NCBI RefSeq assembly: GCF_013523055.1
Contig: NZ_JAAMQM010000007.1
Span: forward strand, 124,001 to 188,000
Origin: Pseudomonas capeferrum
GTDB lineage: Bacteria; Pseudomonadota; Gammaproteobacteria; Pseudomonadales; Pseudomonadaceae
Length of the DNA stretch: 64,000 nt
Reading direction: 5' to 3'
Part shown: piece by piece, positions 1-9,397 of the stretch
Numbering within the stretch: the stretch's first letter is position 1
Layout of the letters: every line of letters begins with the position of its first letter
Position numbers and translations under genes: made by a program
Notes under the pieces: generated by a model
Database searches by the model: none
What the model saw: the letters and a program-made list of their open reading frames with translations, nothing else
What the model was told of the DNA's origin: nothing

Positions 1-1141
1 GCTCGGCGATGCCACGGATCACTTCGAGCACCTTGCCGATACGTGTGCTGTCGTTCTCCAGATGGCGAATCACCGCGGCCGTCCCGGCGATTTCGCGATT
101 GACCACGCCGATGATGTCGATGGTCGCCTGCATCACCTGCTCGCCCGACTGGGCGCTCTGATCCGCCTCATCGGCTGCCCGCGCCGCTTCGGCGGCATGC
201 CGAGCGACTTCCTGCGCGGTGGCGGACATCTCGTGCATGGCCGTGGCCACCTGATCGGTGCGCTGGAACTGGTCCTGGGTCCCTTGCGCCATGCCACCAG
301 CCAAGGTACGCAATTGGCCGCTGGCAGTTTCCAGTTCCACGGCGTTGCCCTGCAAGCGGCCGATGGTTTCGGCAAGAAAATCGCGCAAGGTGTTGGCAGC
401 CAGTGCCAGCCGACCCAATTCGTCCTGGCGACGACTGACCACCCGCGCCTCGAACCGCCCTCGGCTAAGTTGAGCGACGTAATCGATCAGCTCGCGAATG
501 GGCTCGATCAGGCTGCGGTTGACCAACCACAGGCTGAACAGACCGACCAGCAATGCCGACGCCAGCATCACCAGCAGACCTAGCCAAACCGTGCGCCGCG
601 CCCCTTCATTGATGGCCGCCGCCTGTTGCCGCGCATCAGCGCGCAAGTGCTCGACCAGGTCACTCATCTGCTCGCTCGCGGCGCGATCCACCCCTTTGAC
701 GGCCAGATCGCCAGCCATTGCATCGCCACCCGCCGCGATGAAGGCCTGACGACCTCGTTCGTAGGCCTGACCGAGCTGTCGATGGCTGACACCGAGTTGC
801 TGCAGTCGCGCCTTGAGATCGCCGTCGCTGCTGTCGATCAACTCCCCAAGCAGGTGCTGGACCTGGCGTTCCCGTGCCTGGAACTGCGACCAGTACTTGT
901 CCCGTTCGGCAGGCTCGCGGCCCCGCAACAGCACGTTCTTCCACTCCTGCACCTGGATCTTGAACTGCAGATTGGCTTCGTCGATCAGTTGCGAGGCCTG
1001 CAATGGACCTTCCACCAGCCGGGCATACCCCTGCACGCTGGAAGAAAGAAACTGGAAGCACACCAGGGCGATCAGCAGCATCGCTGCCAGACTGCCGCCA
1101 AGCAGGGTAAGAAGTTGCACTCTGAGGGATTTACGCAGCAT
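1..1141 (-). CDS. Methyl-accepting chemotaxis protein, C-terminus cut by window edge
   Basis: Inner-membrane chemoreceptor that would pass ligand signals to the CheA/CheW array. The ATG at 1139-1141 opens an uninterrupted frame of 380 codons running off the left edge, so only the N-terminal part is present. Seen in order: a first membrane segment at about residues 8-30, a helical periplasmic region of about 150 residues, a second membrane segment near 184-206, then a HAMP-like stretch and the start of the coiled-coil methylation and signalling helices. The cut falls just at the GIAE entry to the conserved hairpin tip, so the kinase-contact region is not visible. The periplasmic part does not identify the ligand. 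No convincing sigma-28 promoter was found upstream. Confidence 0.9.
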   Translation of the reverse strand, partial: MLRKSLRVQLLTLLGGSLAAMLLIALVCFQFLSSSVQGYARLVEGPLQASQLIDEANLQFKIQVQEWKNVLLRGREPAERDKYWSQFQARERQVQHLLGELIDSSDGDLKARLQQLGVSHRQLGQAYERGRQAFIAAGGDAMAGDLAVKGVDRAASEQMSDLVEHLRADARQQAAAINEGARRTVWLGLLVMLASALLVGLFSLWLVNRSLIEPIRELIDYVAQLSRGRFEARVVSRRQDELGRLALAANTLRDFLAETIGRLQGNAVELETASGQLRTLAGGMAQGTQDQFQRTDQVATAMHEMSATAQEVARHAAEAARAADEADQSAQSGEQVMQATIDIIGVVNREIAGTAAVIRHLENDSTRIGKVLEVIRGIAE

Positions 1142-1377
1142 TGCGGATCTCGGAACAAGGAAGAAGGATCGGCGCCGTTGCAGGCACCGGTCAGGCAAAG
1201 ACGTCCCTGTCCTCGTTCGCTACTGGCCATTTCAGGCCAGAGGCCGTCATCGATCGATGACGGCGAAGGCAGATACTCTCAAGCAATTGCTACAGAAATG
1301 TTACAAGTCAGCGCCTACCGGGAGTTGCCTTGCAGCCCCGCCTGGCAAGGCCAACCTGTGCCCGTACCGCCCTGGGT

Positions 1378-3141
1378 TCAGGTCGAGGCGAACTGCAAGG
1401 ACGCCAGACGGGCGTAGAGCGGGCTTCGTTCCAGGAGTTCTCGATGAGTGCCGACCGCCACAAGCCGCCCCTGGTCGATGACGGCAATTCGATCGGCATG
1501 CTGCACCGTGGCCAGTCGGTGCGCGATGACCAGGGTCGTACGGCCGGCCATGAGTCCGGGCAAGGCTTGCTGGATCAGGTGCTCGCTTTGCGCATCGAGC
1601 GCGCTGGTGGCTTCGTCGAGCAGCAGGATGGGAGCATCTACCAACAGCGCTCGAGCAATGGCCAGGCGTTGCCGCTGCCCACCCGAAAGACCGATGCCTC
1701 CTTCTCCCAGAAGCGTCTGGTAACCCTGGGGCAATTCCTTGATGAAGGTATCGGCATGGGCGCTGCGCGCGGCAGCTTCCACCTGTGCCTGGGTCGCGTC
1801 GGGCCGGCCGTAGCGAATATTGGCCTCGACCGTGTCGCGAAACAGCGCAGGGTTTTGTGCCACGAGCGCGAACTGGCGGCGCAGCACTGTCGGTTCGAGC
1901 CCGGTGACAGCTTGTCCATCGAGCAGGATGCGCCCCTGCTGCGGGTCATAGAAACGCAGGAGCAAGTCGAACAGCGTGGATTTCCCCGCACCCGAAGGAC
2001 CTACCAGCGCCAGCGTCTGACCCGGCTCGACGGTCAGGGTCAGGTTATCTAGGGCAGCGATGGTGGGCCGTGAGGGGTAGGCGAAACGTAGCCCCTGCAG
2101 CTCGATCCGACCCCGAGCGCGAATGATCGTAGAGGTTGCATCCTGGTCCGGGGGCAGGATGTCACTGCGCGCCGCCAACAGCTCGGCGATCCGTTCGGCT
2201 GCACCGGCGGCGCGCTGCAGTTCGCCTATCACTTCACTAAGGGTGCCGAACGCGCTACCGACGATCAGGCTGTAGAAGACGAATGCCGCCAGTTCGCCAC
2301 CGGAAATGCGTCCGGCCATCACGTCCATGCCGCCGACCCAGAGCATGACCGCCACCGCGCCGAGCACCAGGACGATCACCAAGGTAATCAACCAGGCACG
2401 CTGGAAGATCCGTCGCCGCGCCACATCGAACGCCGCCTCGACCGTCTCGGCGAACAGGGTCCGGTCGCGCTCCTGATGGTTATAGGCCTGCACGGTCTTG
2501 ATCTGCCCGAAGGTCTCGGCGACGTAACTGCCGACATCGGCGATCCGATCCTGGCTCTGTCGCGACAGACTGCGCACCCGTCGACCGAACAGCAGGATAG
2601 GCGCCAGCACCAGCGGCAGGGCCAATACCACGATACTGGTGAGCTTGGGATTGGTGATGAACAACAGCACCACCCCACCGATCACCATCAGCGCATTGCG
2701 CAGAAACAGCGACAGCGACGAGCCGATCACCGATTGCAGCAACGTGGTGTCGGTGGTCAGCCGCGATTGGATCTCGGAGCTGCGGTTATCCTCGAAAAAC
2801 CCCGGATGCAGGTCGATCAGGTGTTCGAAGACCGCTCGACGGATGTCCGCGACGCAGCGCTCGCCAATCCATGAAACCAGATAGAAGCGGCTGAACGTCC
2901 CGACCGCAAGCGCCAGGACCAATAGCATGAACAGCCCTATGGACTGGTTGAGCAAGTGAGGCGAGCGGGTCATGAAACCCTGGTCCACCAGCAGCCGGAT
3001 GCCCTGTCCCATGGACAGCGTGATAGCGGCCGTGACCACCAGTGCCAGCAAGGCCAGCACCACCTGGCGACGATAAGGCCGTATGAAATGCAGACCCAGC
3101 CGCAAGGCGCGGCGCTGACGGGACGAAACAGGATCAGGCAT
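1378..3141 (-). CDS. ABC transporter, fused permease and ATPase (MsbA/lipid-exporter type)
   Basis: A 587-residue half-transporter expected to work as a homodimer in the inner membrane. An N-terminal six-helix exporter domain covers about residues 20-310. The nucleotide-binding domain begins near 346 with Walker A GPSGAGKST at 381-389, signature LSGGQ at 485-489, Walker B ILLLDE at 505-510 and the switch histidine at 541, so the ATPase looks intact. The family includes MsbA-like lipid flippases and multidrug exporters; the sequence does not fix the substrate, and MsbA itself is usually elsewhere. It is a single gene on minus, 236 bp upstream of the chemoreceptor start. Translation starts at the ATG at 3141. 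Confidence 0.92.
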   Translation of the reverse strand: MPDPVSSRQRRALRLGLHFIRPYRRQVVLALLALVVTAAITLSMGQGIRLLVDQGFMTRSPHLLNQSIGLFMLLVLALAVGTFSRFYLVSWIGERCVADIRRAVFEHLIDLHPGFFEDNRSSEIQSRLTTDTTLLQSVIGSSLSLFLRNALMVIGGVVLLFITNPKLTSIVVLALPLVLAPILLFGRRVRSLSRQSQDRIADVGSYVAETFGQIKTVQAYNHQERDRTLFAETVEAAFDVARRRIFQRAWLITLVIVLVLGAVAVMLWVGGMDVMAGRISGGELAAFVFYSLIVGSAFGTLSEVIGELQRAAGAAERIAELLAARSDILPPDQDATSTIIRARGRIELQGLRFAYPSRPTIAALDNLTLTVEPGQTLALVGPSGAGKSTLFDLLLRFYDPQQGRILLDGQAVTGLEPTVLRRQFALVAQNPALFRDTVEANIRYGRPDATQAQVEAAARSAHADTFIKELPQGYQTLLGEGGIGLSGGQRQRLAIARALLVDAPILLLDEATSALDAQSEHLIQQALPGLMAGRTTLVIAHRLATVQHADRIAVIDQGRLVAVGTHRELLERSPLYARLASLQFAST

Positions 3142-3395
3142 TGGGAAGCACCGACAGAAAGACTTAAGACTACCACTCGTCCGCTTCCGGGGAACTCCCC
3201 GCCGCGCGATGGGCTCCGTGAAGGGGTAACAGCGATCTGGATAGCGGCCTATAGCCTTTAATTCTAAAGTGCCACTGGAGCTTTATCGCGATTTCTGGTG
3301 GACTGAGGCCTGCCATGAGGCCCCGGCAAATACTGTCACAGGCCAGTCACGGCAGTAGTCTACCTTTAAGTTGGCCACCTGATGAGGAGACAGGA

Positions 3396-3566
3396 ATGAG
3401 CTTGCAGCATAGCAGCGACACACAACACACCACGAACCATGCGCACTCGCAAGTCTGCGGCTCGATCATCGATGCCCAGGGCCAGGAAGTGCCGATTACC
3501 GAGCAAATGATCCAAGAAGCTTGCGAACGTCTGGAACGCAGCCGTAGCGAGCCCCGCAAAGACTGA
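3396..3566 (+). CDS. Small conserved Pseudomonas protein (56 aa; PA1571-like by recollection)
   Basis: Function unknown. The ATG at 3396 is preceded by a strong GAGGAG ribosome-binding site five to nine bases away, and the frame is followed by an intrinsic terminator, which makes this a convincing independent gene. The product is hydrophilic: a His/Thr/Gln-rich start, then a conserved-looking core with the motif DAQGQEVPITEQMI and a charged helical tail ending in RKD. The core resembles small proteins annotated only by the name of a P. aeruginosa family; I recall PA1571 but cannot confirm it. No membrane segment or signal peptide. An upstream in-frame start at 3315 lacks a ribosome-binding site. 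Confidence 0.75.
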   Translation: MSLQHSSDTQHTTNHAHSQVCGSIIDAQGQEVPITEQMIQEACERLERSRSEPRKD

Positions 3567-3583
3567 ACCAAGAATCCTTTCGA

Positions 3584-3606
3584 CCCGGCGCTCGCGCCGG
3601 GTTTTT
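3584..3606 (+). terminator. Intrinsic terminator of the 56-aa gene
   Basis: CCCGGCGC at 3584-3591 pairs perfectly with GCGCCGGG at 3594-3601 across a two-base centre and is followed by TTTTT. The T-run lies only on the plus side, so it ends the small plus-strand gene rather than pdxB. Confidence 0.88.
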
Positions 3607-3643
3607 GTTGCCTGCGATCCAGCGAGGGACAGGATTGGCCTGC

Positions 3644-4786
3644 TCAGACCAGCACGCCACCCACGGCCTTGACCACCTGCGCCAATTGCGGCGCCTCACC
3701 GCGTAGCCGCACCGTCAATCCTTCGATTTCACGGCGGGCCGGATAGTGCTTGCGCAGAAGGTCGAAGGCGGCGCGCTGCTGACCCGGATCGTTGCTCAGG
3801 CTGCGGCGAAAATCGGCATCGTCCCGGCGCGGGTCGTACACGGCCCGGCACAGTGTCGCCAGCGCCCAGGCAGGCTCGGCGGCGCTGTCCAGGTCGATCT
3901 GCGCCAGACGCTGGCGCGGCAGCAGGTCGGCCAGGCGCACCTGTTCCGCCTCACCGCGCCAACGGCACAGGGCCTGGTAGATCTGCGCGGTGCCGCGCTG
4001 GCGGCCATCGAGGCTGTAACCGGCGATATGCGGCGTCGCCAGGGTGCACAGGTCGGCCAGATCGAGATCCACCTGCGGCTCGCCTTCCCAGACATCCAGC
4101 ACCGCATGAAGATCCTCGCGCTCGAGCAGTACCTCACGCAACGCCGCGTTGTCGACCACCGGCCCACGGCTGGCATTGATCAACCACGCCCCCGATCGTA
4201 GCCGCGCCAGTTCGCTCCGCCCCAGCAAGTGCCAGGTAGGATAGGCACCGTCACGCTCCAACGGGGTATGCAGGCTGATCACATCACATTGCGCCAGCAC
4301 CTGTTCCAGGCTGACGAAGTCGCCGCCCTCCTCGGCCTGGCGCTGCGGATCGCAGACCAGCACCTTCCAGCCGAGACCCTGCAGCACCCGCACCAGGCGA
4401 CCGCCGACCTGGCCTGCGCCGATCACCCCGTAGGTCCGCTCCGGCAGCGCCACACCATCCAGCTCGGCCAACGTCAGGAGGCTACCCAGCACGTAGTCGA
4501 CGACGCCGCGAGCGTTGCACCCCGGCGCGCTGCTCCAGTGGATTCCGGCCTGGGCGAAGTAGCCAAGGTCCAGATGATCGGTGCCAATGGTGCAGGTACC
4601 GACGAAGCGTACTCGGCTTCCCTCGAGCAGTTGCCGGTCGACGCGCGTCACCGAGCGGACCAGCAAGACATCGGCATCCCTGACGCAATCCGCGTCGATG
4701 GAACGTCCCGGATAGCGACGGATCTCGCCAAAACCGGCAAAGAAGGCATCGAGCAGCGGTATATTCTCGTCGGCAACAATCAGCAT
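3644..4786 (-). CDS. pdxB: Erythronate-4-phosphate dehydrogenase
   Basis: Second enzyme of the DXP-dependent pyridoxal 5-phosphate pathway; oxidises 4-phosphoerythronate with NAD in the cytoplasm. It has 380 residues, the normal family length. The Rossmann glycine motif [10 protein letters not shown] begins at residue 120. The catalytic set of D-2-hydroxyacid dehydrogenases is present as Arg207 in NASRGP, Glu236 and His253 in TPHIAG, close to the E. coli PdxB positions. The C-terminal dimerisation domain is complete. It is the last gene of a minus-strand run rlmM-tusA-pdxB, 60 bp after tusA, so it may share their transcript. Confidence 0.97.
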   Translation of the reverse strand: MLIVADENIPLLDAFFAGFGEIRRYPGRSIDADCVRDADVLLVRSVTRVDRQLLEGSRVRFVGTCTIGTDHLDLGYFAQAGIHWSSAPGCNARGVVDYVLGSLLTLAELDGVALPERTYGVIGAGQVGGRLVRVLQGLGWKVLVCDPQRQAEEGGDFVSLEQVLAQCDVISLHTPLERDGAYPTWHLLGRSELARLRSGAWLINASRGPVVDNAALREVLLEREDLHAVLDVWEGEPQVDLDLADLCTLATPHIAGYSLDGRQRGTAQIYQALCRWRGEAEQVRLADLLPRQRLAQIDLDSAAEPAWALATLCRAVYDPRRDDADFRRSLSNDPGQQRAAFDLLRKHYPARREIEGLTVRLRGEAPQLAQVVKAVGGVLV

Positions 4787-4846
4787 GGCGCTCTCCTTTC
4801 AGGGGAACGCAGTGTAGGCCCTCCCGCCGGGGTGTTCCAGCGATGC

Positions 4847-5089
4847 TCAGTCGTGCTTCTTGCGGATCCAGTACAGATAGGTGCCGGCCTGTTCCTGCTG
4901 CTGCACCAGCTCATGGCCAAGAAAGACACAGAACTTGGGAATGTCGCGACGGGTCGAGGGATCGGTGGCGATCACCTTGAGCAGACCGCCCGCCGCCAGG
5001 TCACGGACATGTTGATGAAGCATCATCACAGGCTCCGGGCAATTGAGGCCGGAGGCATCGAGAATGGCGTCAGGGGTGAAATCAGTCAT
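4847..5089 (-). CDS. tusA: Sulfur carrier protein TusA
   Basis: 80-residue cytoplasmic sulfur-transfer protein of the SirA/TusA family. It accepts persulfide sulfur from a cysteine desulfurase and feeds tRNA 2-thiouridine modification and other sulfur routes. The defining motif CPEP is present with the active cysteine at residue 17, within [11 protein letters not shown]. Length and the C-terminal KKHD-type tail fit the family. It sits 49 bp after rlmM and 60 bp before pdxB on the same strand, so two of the three genes concern RNA modification. Confidence 0.95.
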   Translation of the reverse strand: MTDFTPDAILDASGLNCPEPVMMLHQHVRDLAAGGLLKVIATDPSTRRDIPKFCVFLGHELVQQQEQAGTYLYWIRKKHD

Positions 5090-5138
5090 GGAAGACTCCG
5101 CAAATAATCGTCATTGTCGCGCGTTGGTGTCGCCGTAT

Positions 5139-6203
5139 TCAACGGCGCGCGAGGTCCAGGCGGCGCAGATGGCAGGTCACTTCCTCGCGGTCGTGATACA
5201 GCTGCTTGCAGGCGATGGACACCTTTACCTTGCGTGCCTTGAAACCTTCCTCGATACGCTCGAGCAGACGCCGCACTTCGGCATAGCGCTGCTTCATCGG
5301 CAGCTTGAGGTTGACCACCGCCTCGCGGCATAGCCCCTCGCCGAGCCAGGTTTCCAGCAACGCGGCATTGCGCGCGGGTTTCTCGACGATATCGCAGACC
5401 ATCCAATCCACCGTCTGTTTCGGTCGCCAGGTGAAACCGTCGGCCATCAGGTGCTGGACCAGGCCGGTGTCCATCAGGCTCTCGGCCATGGGTCCATTGT
5501 CGATGGCGGTCACCAGCATGCCGCGCCTGACCAACTGATAGGTCCAACCACCGGGCGAGGCGCCCAGGTCGACACCGGTCATGTCATCGGCCAGCCGCTG
5601 GTCCCATTGGTCTCGGGGGATGAACTGATGCCAGGCTTCCTCGAGCTTGAGGGTGGAACGGCTGGGCGCTTCGCGGGGAAACTTCAGACGCGGGATGCCC
5701 ATGGGCCACAGGGCGGAATTGTCCGCGGCGGCCAGACCGACGAACACTCGCCGACCACTGATGAAGGTCAGCAACAGGCGCGGTCGAGTCGCGTCTTCGA
5801 CCAGCCTCCCGGCGTTGGTCAGGGCCTTGCGCAGCGGCCCTTCGAATTTGCGACAGAAGGTCGACAGCTCCTTGCCATCATTGCTGTCGAGCACCTCGAG
5901 CCACAGGCTGCCACAGACCGGATAGGTCGCCAGGTGCTCGAGCAGCACACTGATGCGATCGCTTTCCGGCAATTCCAGGTAGACGCCCCGAGCCCATTGG
6001 CGCGGGAAGATCAGCTGGTCGAAACGCAGTTCACGGATCAGCCGTTCGCTGCCTTGGTCATCCATGCAGGTGAACTCGGCACAGGCGCTCTGCGGCTTGC
6101 CCTTGGCGTATCCGGCCACGCCCAGGCGCGCGGCATGGTCGCTGATCTCGGCGCAGACCTCGCCCTCGAAACCGGGCCGGCAATGCATGAACAGGGTATT
6201 CAT
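5139..6203 (-). CDS. rlmM: 23S rRNA (cytidine-2498-2'-O)-methyltransferase
   Basis: Methylates the ribose of C2498 in 23S rRNA using S-adenosylmethionine. The 354-residue product starts with MNTLFMHCRPGFEGE, typical of the N-terminal RlmM domain. The methyltransferase core carries the SAM-binding motif DLGASPGGWTYQ and later MVCDIVEKPAR, consistent with the Rossmann-type 2'-O-methyltransferase fold with a K-D-K-E tetrad. It is first of the rlmM-tusA-pdxB run and diverges from acnA across a 250-bp gap that must hold both promoters. Confidence 0.96.
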   Translation of the reverse strand: MNTLFMHCRPGFEGEVCAEISDHAARLGVAGYAKGKPQSACAEFTCMDDQGSERLIRELRFDQLIFPRQWARGVYLELPESDRISVLLEHLATYPVCGSLWLEVLDSNDGKELSTFCRKFEGPLRKALTNAGRLVEDATRPRLLLTFISGRRVFVGLAAADNSALWPMGIPRLKFPREAPSRSTLKLEEAWHQFIPRDQWDQRLADDMTGVDLGASPGGWTYQLVRRGMLVTAIDNGPMAESLMDTGLVQHLMADGFTWRPKQTVDWMVCDIVEKPARNAALLETWLGEGLCREAVVNLKLPMKQRYAEVRRLLERIEEGFKARKVKVSIACKQLYHDREEVTCHLRRLDLARR

Positions 6204-6453
6204 CTTTCACTCCACGACGGCGGCGCGACAGGCGCTCGCCTTGATCCGGCGCAAGGTGCGCGCCGGCGAGGCGGCGAATGATAAAGCAAGATCGGAACCC
6301 GCGACATGCCTGGGGGGTCCAGTATTGAGTCAGGGGGTCAAACAGGACCTGCCTGATCATTCAGCCAAGGTCCGTGCCGTGCGGACCCTCACAGAGGCGG
6401 TGACACCGGCAACCCTTCGCAGTGGCCGGGCACCGGCACACCAGGAGTTGGCA

Positions 6454-9195
6454 ATGCCCTCGCTCGATAGCCTGACCACGCTCAAGACGCTGACGGTAGC
6501 CGGCCGTCCCTATCACTATTTCAGCCTGACCGAGGCGGCCACCCAGCTTGGCGATCTCCGGCGCCTGCCCATGTCCCTGAAGGTCCTGCTGGAGAACCTG
6601 CTGCGCTGGGAGGACGGCAAGACCGTCACCGGCGAGGACCTGCAGGCCCTGGTCGACTGGCTCAAGGAGCGCCGCTCGGACCGCGAGATCCAGTACCGCC
6701 CTGCTCGCGTGCTGATGCAGGACTTCACCGGGGTCCCCGCCGTGGTCGACCTGGCGGCCATGCGCGCGGCCATGGCCAAGGCCGGCGGCGATCCCCAGCG
6801 GATCAACCCGCTGTCGCCGGTAGACCTGGTGATCGACCATTCGGTGATGGTCGACCGCTACGCGACCAAAGAAGCCTTTGCCGAAAACGTCGACATCGAG
6901 ATGCAGCGCAACGGCGAGCGCTATGCCTTCCTGCGTTGGGGCCAGAGCGCCTTCGACAACTTCAGCGTGGTGCCGCCTGGGACTGGCATCTGCCACCAGG
7001 TCAATCTGGAATACCTGGGACGCACCGTCTGGACCCGCGAAGAGGATGGTCGGACCTACGCGTTCCCCGACACCCTGGTCGGGACCGATTCGCACACCAC
7101 CATGATCAACGGCCTCGGCGTGCTCGGCTGGGGCGTCGGTGGTATCGAGGCGGAAGCCGCCATGCTGGGCCAACCGGTGTCCATGCTGATCCCGGAAGTC
7201 ATCGGTTTCAAGCTGACCGGCAAGCTGCGCGAAGGCATCACCGCCACCGACCTGGTCCTGACCGTGACCCAGATGTTGCGCAAGAAGGGCGTGGTCGGGA
7301 AGTTCGTCGAGTTCTATGGCGACGGCCTGGCAGAACTGTCCCTGGCCGACCGTGCCACCATCGCCAACATGGCCCCTGAGTACGGCGCCACCTGCGGCTT
7401 CTTCCCGGTCGATGAAGTGACGCTCGACTACCTGCGCCTGTCGGGTCGCCCAACCGAGACCGTGCAACTGGTCGAGACCTATTGCAAGGAACAGGGACTG
7501 TGGCGCCTGCCGGGCCAGGAGCCGACCTTCACCGATACACTCTCCCTGGACATGGACAGCGTGGAAGCCAGCCTCGCGGGCCCCAAGCGGCCGCAGGACC
7601 GTGTTGCCCTGCCTCTGGTGGGCGAAGCGTTCGACGGCTTCCTGGGCTTGCAGCCCAAGCCGCTCAACAAGGAAGTGGGGAGACTGGAAAGCGAAGGCGG
7701 CGGTGGCGTATCGGTGGGCAACGCCGACATGGCTGGCGAGGCCAGCTATGAGTACCAGGGCACCAGGCATACCCTGCGCGATGGCGCCGTGGTCATCGCT
7801 GCCATCACCTCTTGCACCAATACCTCCAACCCCAGCGTGATGATGGCGGCCGGCCTGGTGGCGAAGAAAGCCGTGGAGAAGGGCCTGAAACGCAAGCCTT
7901 GGGTAAAAAGCTCTCTGGCGCCTGGCTCCAAGGTGGTGACCGACTATTTCAAGGCTGCTGGCCTGACGCCTTTCCTCGATCAACTGGGCTTCGACCTGGT
8001 CGGCTACGGCTGCACCACTTGCATCGGCAACTCCGGGCCACTCGACGCGGCGATCGAGCAGGCCATCAACGGCGCGGACCTGACGGTCGCCTCGGTGCTG
8101 TCCGGCAACCGCAACTTCGAAGGACGCGTGCATCCGCTGGTCAAGACCAACTGGCTGGCGTCTCCGCCTCTGGTCGTCGCTTTCGCCTTGGCAGGCACCG
8201 TGCGCATCGACCTGACCCGCGAGCCACTGGGCACCGACAAGGAAGGCAACCCGGTCTACCTGCGCGATATCTGGCCTAGCCAGAAGGAGATCGCCGAGGC
8301 CGTCGCCAACGTCGAGACGGGCATGTTCCACAAGGAGTACGCCGAAGTCTTCGCCGGTGACGCTCAGTGGCAGGCGATCGAGGTGCCCCAGGCGGCCACT
8401 TATGTGTGGCAGGACGACTCCACCTATATCCAGCACCCGCCCTTTTTCGACGGGATCGACGGGCCGCCTCCAGCGATTGGCGATATCAAGGAAGCACGGA
8501 TCCTTGCCCTGCTGGGGGACTCGGTGACCACCGACCATATCTCCCCCGCCGGCAACATCAAGGCTGACAGCCCCGCCGGTCGTTACCTGCGTGAAAAGGG
8601 CGTCGAACCGCGGGACTTCAACTCCTACGGTTCGCGTCGCGGCAACCACGAAGTGATGATGCGCGGGACCTTCGCCAACATCCGCATTCGCAACGAAATG
8701 CTTGGCGGCGAGGAAGGTGGCAATACGATCCACGTACCGAGCGGCGAGAAGCTGCCTATCTACAATGCAGCCATGCGCTACCAGGCCGAGGGAACGCCGC
8801 TGCTGGTGATCGCCGGACAGGAATACGGCACCGGTTCCAGCCGTGACTGGGCCGCCAAAGGCACCAACCTGCTTGGAGTCAAGGCAGTGCTGGCGGAAAG
8901 CTTCGAACGCATCCACCGCTCCAATCTGGTCGGCATGGGCGTTTTGCCGTTGCAGTTCCAGGCCGGGCAGGATCGCAGGCGCCTCGGTCTCACGGGCAAG
9001 GAGCGTATCGATGTGCTGGAGCTGACCGACGCGCACTTGCGCCCAGGCATGACCTTGCCTCTGCGCATCGTGCGCGAGGATGGCCAAGAGGAACGGATCG
9101 AGGTGCTATGCCGAATCGATACCCTCAATGAAGTGGAATACTTCAAGGCGGGCGGGATCCTGCATTATGTGCTGCGCCAGATGATAGCCGCCTGA
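6454..9195 (+). CDS. acnA: Aconitate hydratase A
   Basis: Iron-sulfur enzyme interconverting citrate and isocitrate in the TCA and glyoxylate cycles. The chosen ATG at 6454 has AGGAG upstream and gives 913 residues, the usual length for Pseudomonas AcnA; the open frame extends further upstream without support. The cluster ligands are visible as Cys454 in SCTNTSNPS and Cys520/Cys523 in GYGCTTCIGNSG. The swivel domain is complete to the C-terminus. AcnA-type enzymes are typically the oxidative-stress or stationary-phase isoform. The gene is followed after 202 bp by aer on the same strand, but aer has its own promoter. Confidence 0.97.
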   Translation: MPSLDSLTTLKTLTVAGRPYHYFSLTEAATQLGDLRRLPMSLKVLLENLLRWEDGKTVTGEDLQALVDWLKERRSDREIQYRPARVLMQDFTGVPAVVDLAAMRAAMAKAGGDPQRINPLSPVDLVIDHSVMVDRYATKEAFAENVDIEMQRNGERYAFLRWGQSAFDNFSVVPPGTGICHQVNLEYLGRTVWTREEDGRTYAFPDTLVGTDSHTTMINGLGVLGWGVGGIEAEAAMLGQPVSMLIPEVIGFKLTGKLREGITATDLVLTVTQMLRKKGVVGKFVEFYGDGLAELSLADRATIANMAPEYGATCGFFPVDEVTLDYLRLSGRPTETVQLVETYCKEQGLWRLPGQEPTFTDTLSLDMDSVEASLAGPKRPQDRVALPLVGEAFDGFLGLQPKPLNKEVGRLESEGGGGVSVGNADMAGEASYEYQGTRHTLRDGAVVIAAITSCTNTSNPSVMMAAGLVAKKAVEKGLKRKPWVKSSLAPGSKVVTDYFKAAGLTPFLDQLGFDLVGYGCTTCIGNSGPLDAAIEQAINGADLTVASVLSGNRNFEGRVHPLVKTNWLASPPLVVAFALAGTVRIDLTREPLGTDKEGNPVYLRDIWPSQKEIAEAVANVETGMFHKEYAEVFAGDAQWQAIEVPQAATYVWQDDSTYIQHPPFFDGIDGPPPAIGDIKEARILALLGDSVTTDHISPAGNIKADSPAGRYLREKGVEPRDFNSYGSRRGNHEVMMRGTFANIRIRNEMLGGEEGGNTIHVPSGEKLPIYNAAMRYQAEGTPLLVIAGQEYGTGSSRDWAAKGTNLLGVKAVLAESFERIHRSNLVGMGVLPLQFQAGQDRRRLGLTGKERIDVLELTDAHLRPGMTLPLRIVREDGQEERIEVLCRIDTLNEVEYFKAGGILHYVLRQMIAA

Positions 9196-9340
9196 GCTGT
9201 CGGCCACGCGTTGCTCGAGCGGCTCGGCCTGCTCTTGCGACGCGCGCGCATCGTCTCGTGAATGCATGCTGAAACACGCGGATGGGTGCGCGACTGTGCC
9301 TCGCCGCCGCTACATCGGTTCATCGCGAGCAAATAATCGC

Positions 9341-9367
9341 TCAATAAACCGAGGAGCGTGCCGATAG
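9341..9367 (+). promoter_or_regulatory. Candidate sigma-28 (FliA) promoter of aer
   Basis: TCAATAAA at 9341-9348, an 11-base spacer, then GCCGATAG at 9360-9367. This matches the flagellar sigma-28 layout (TAAA-N15-GCCGATAA) with one mismatch in each conserved part (TCAA; final G). It ends 30 bases before the aer start codon, a normal leader length, and fits co-expression of a chemotaxis receptor with flagella. Confidence 0.72.
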
Positions 9368-9397
9368 CCCACCAAAGCCTTTCGGATTGAATAGCAG

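Noticed and set aside
1166..1192. Sigma-28 promoter for the partial chemoreceptor
   Set aside because: A GCCGATCC -10-like element exists on minus but nothing resembling TAAA lies 15 bases upstream of it.
1327..1351. Seven-bp inverted repeat GCCTTGC/GCAAGGC near the end of the ABC gene
   Set aside because: No T-run on either strand; lies upstream of the stop region and is too weak to call a terminator.
6361..9087. 908-codon open frame on minus, antisense to acnA
   Set aside because: Same artefact; the plus frame is a complete aconitase with all cluster cysteines.
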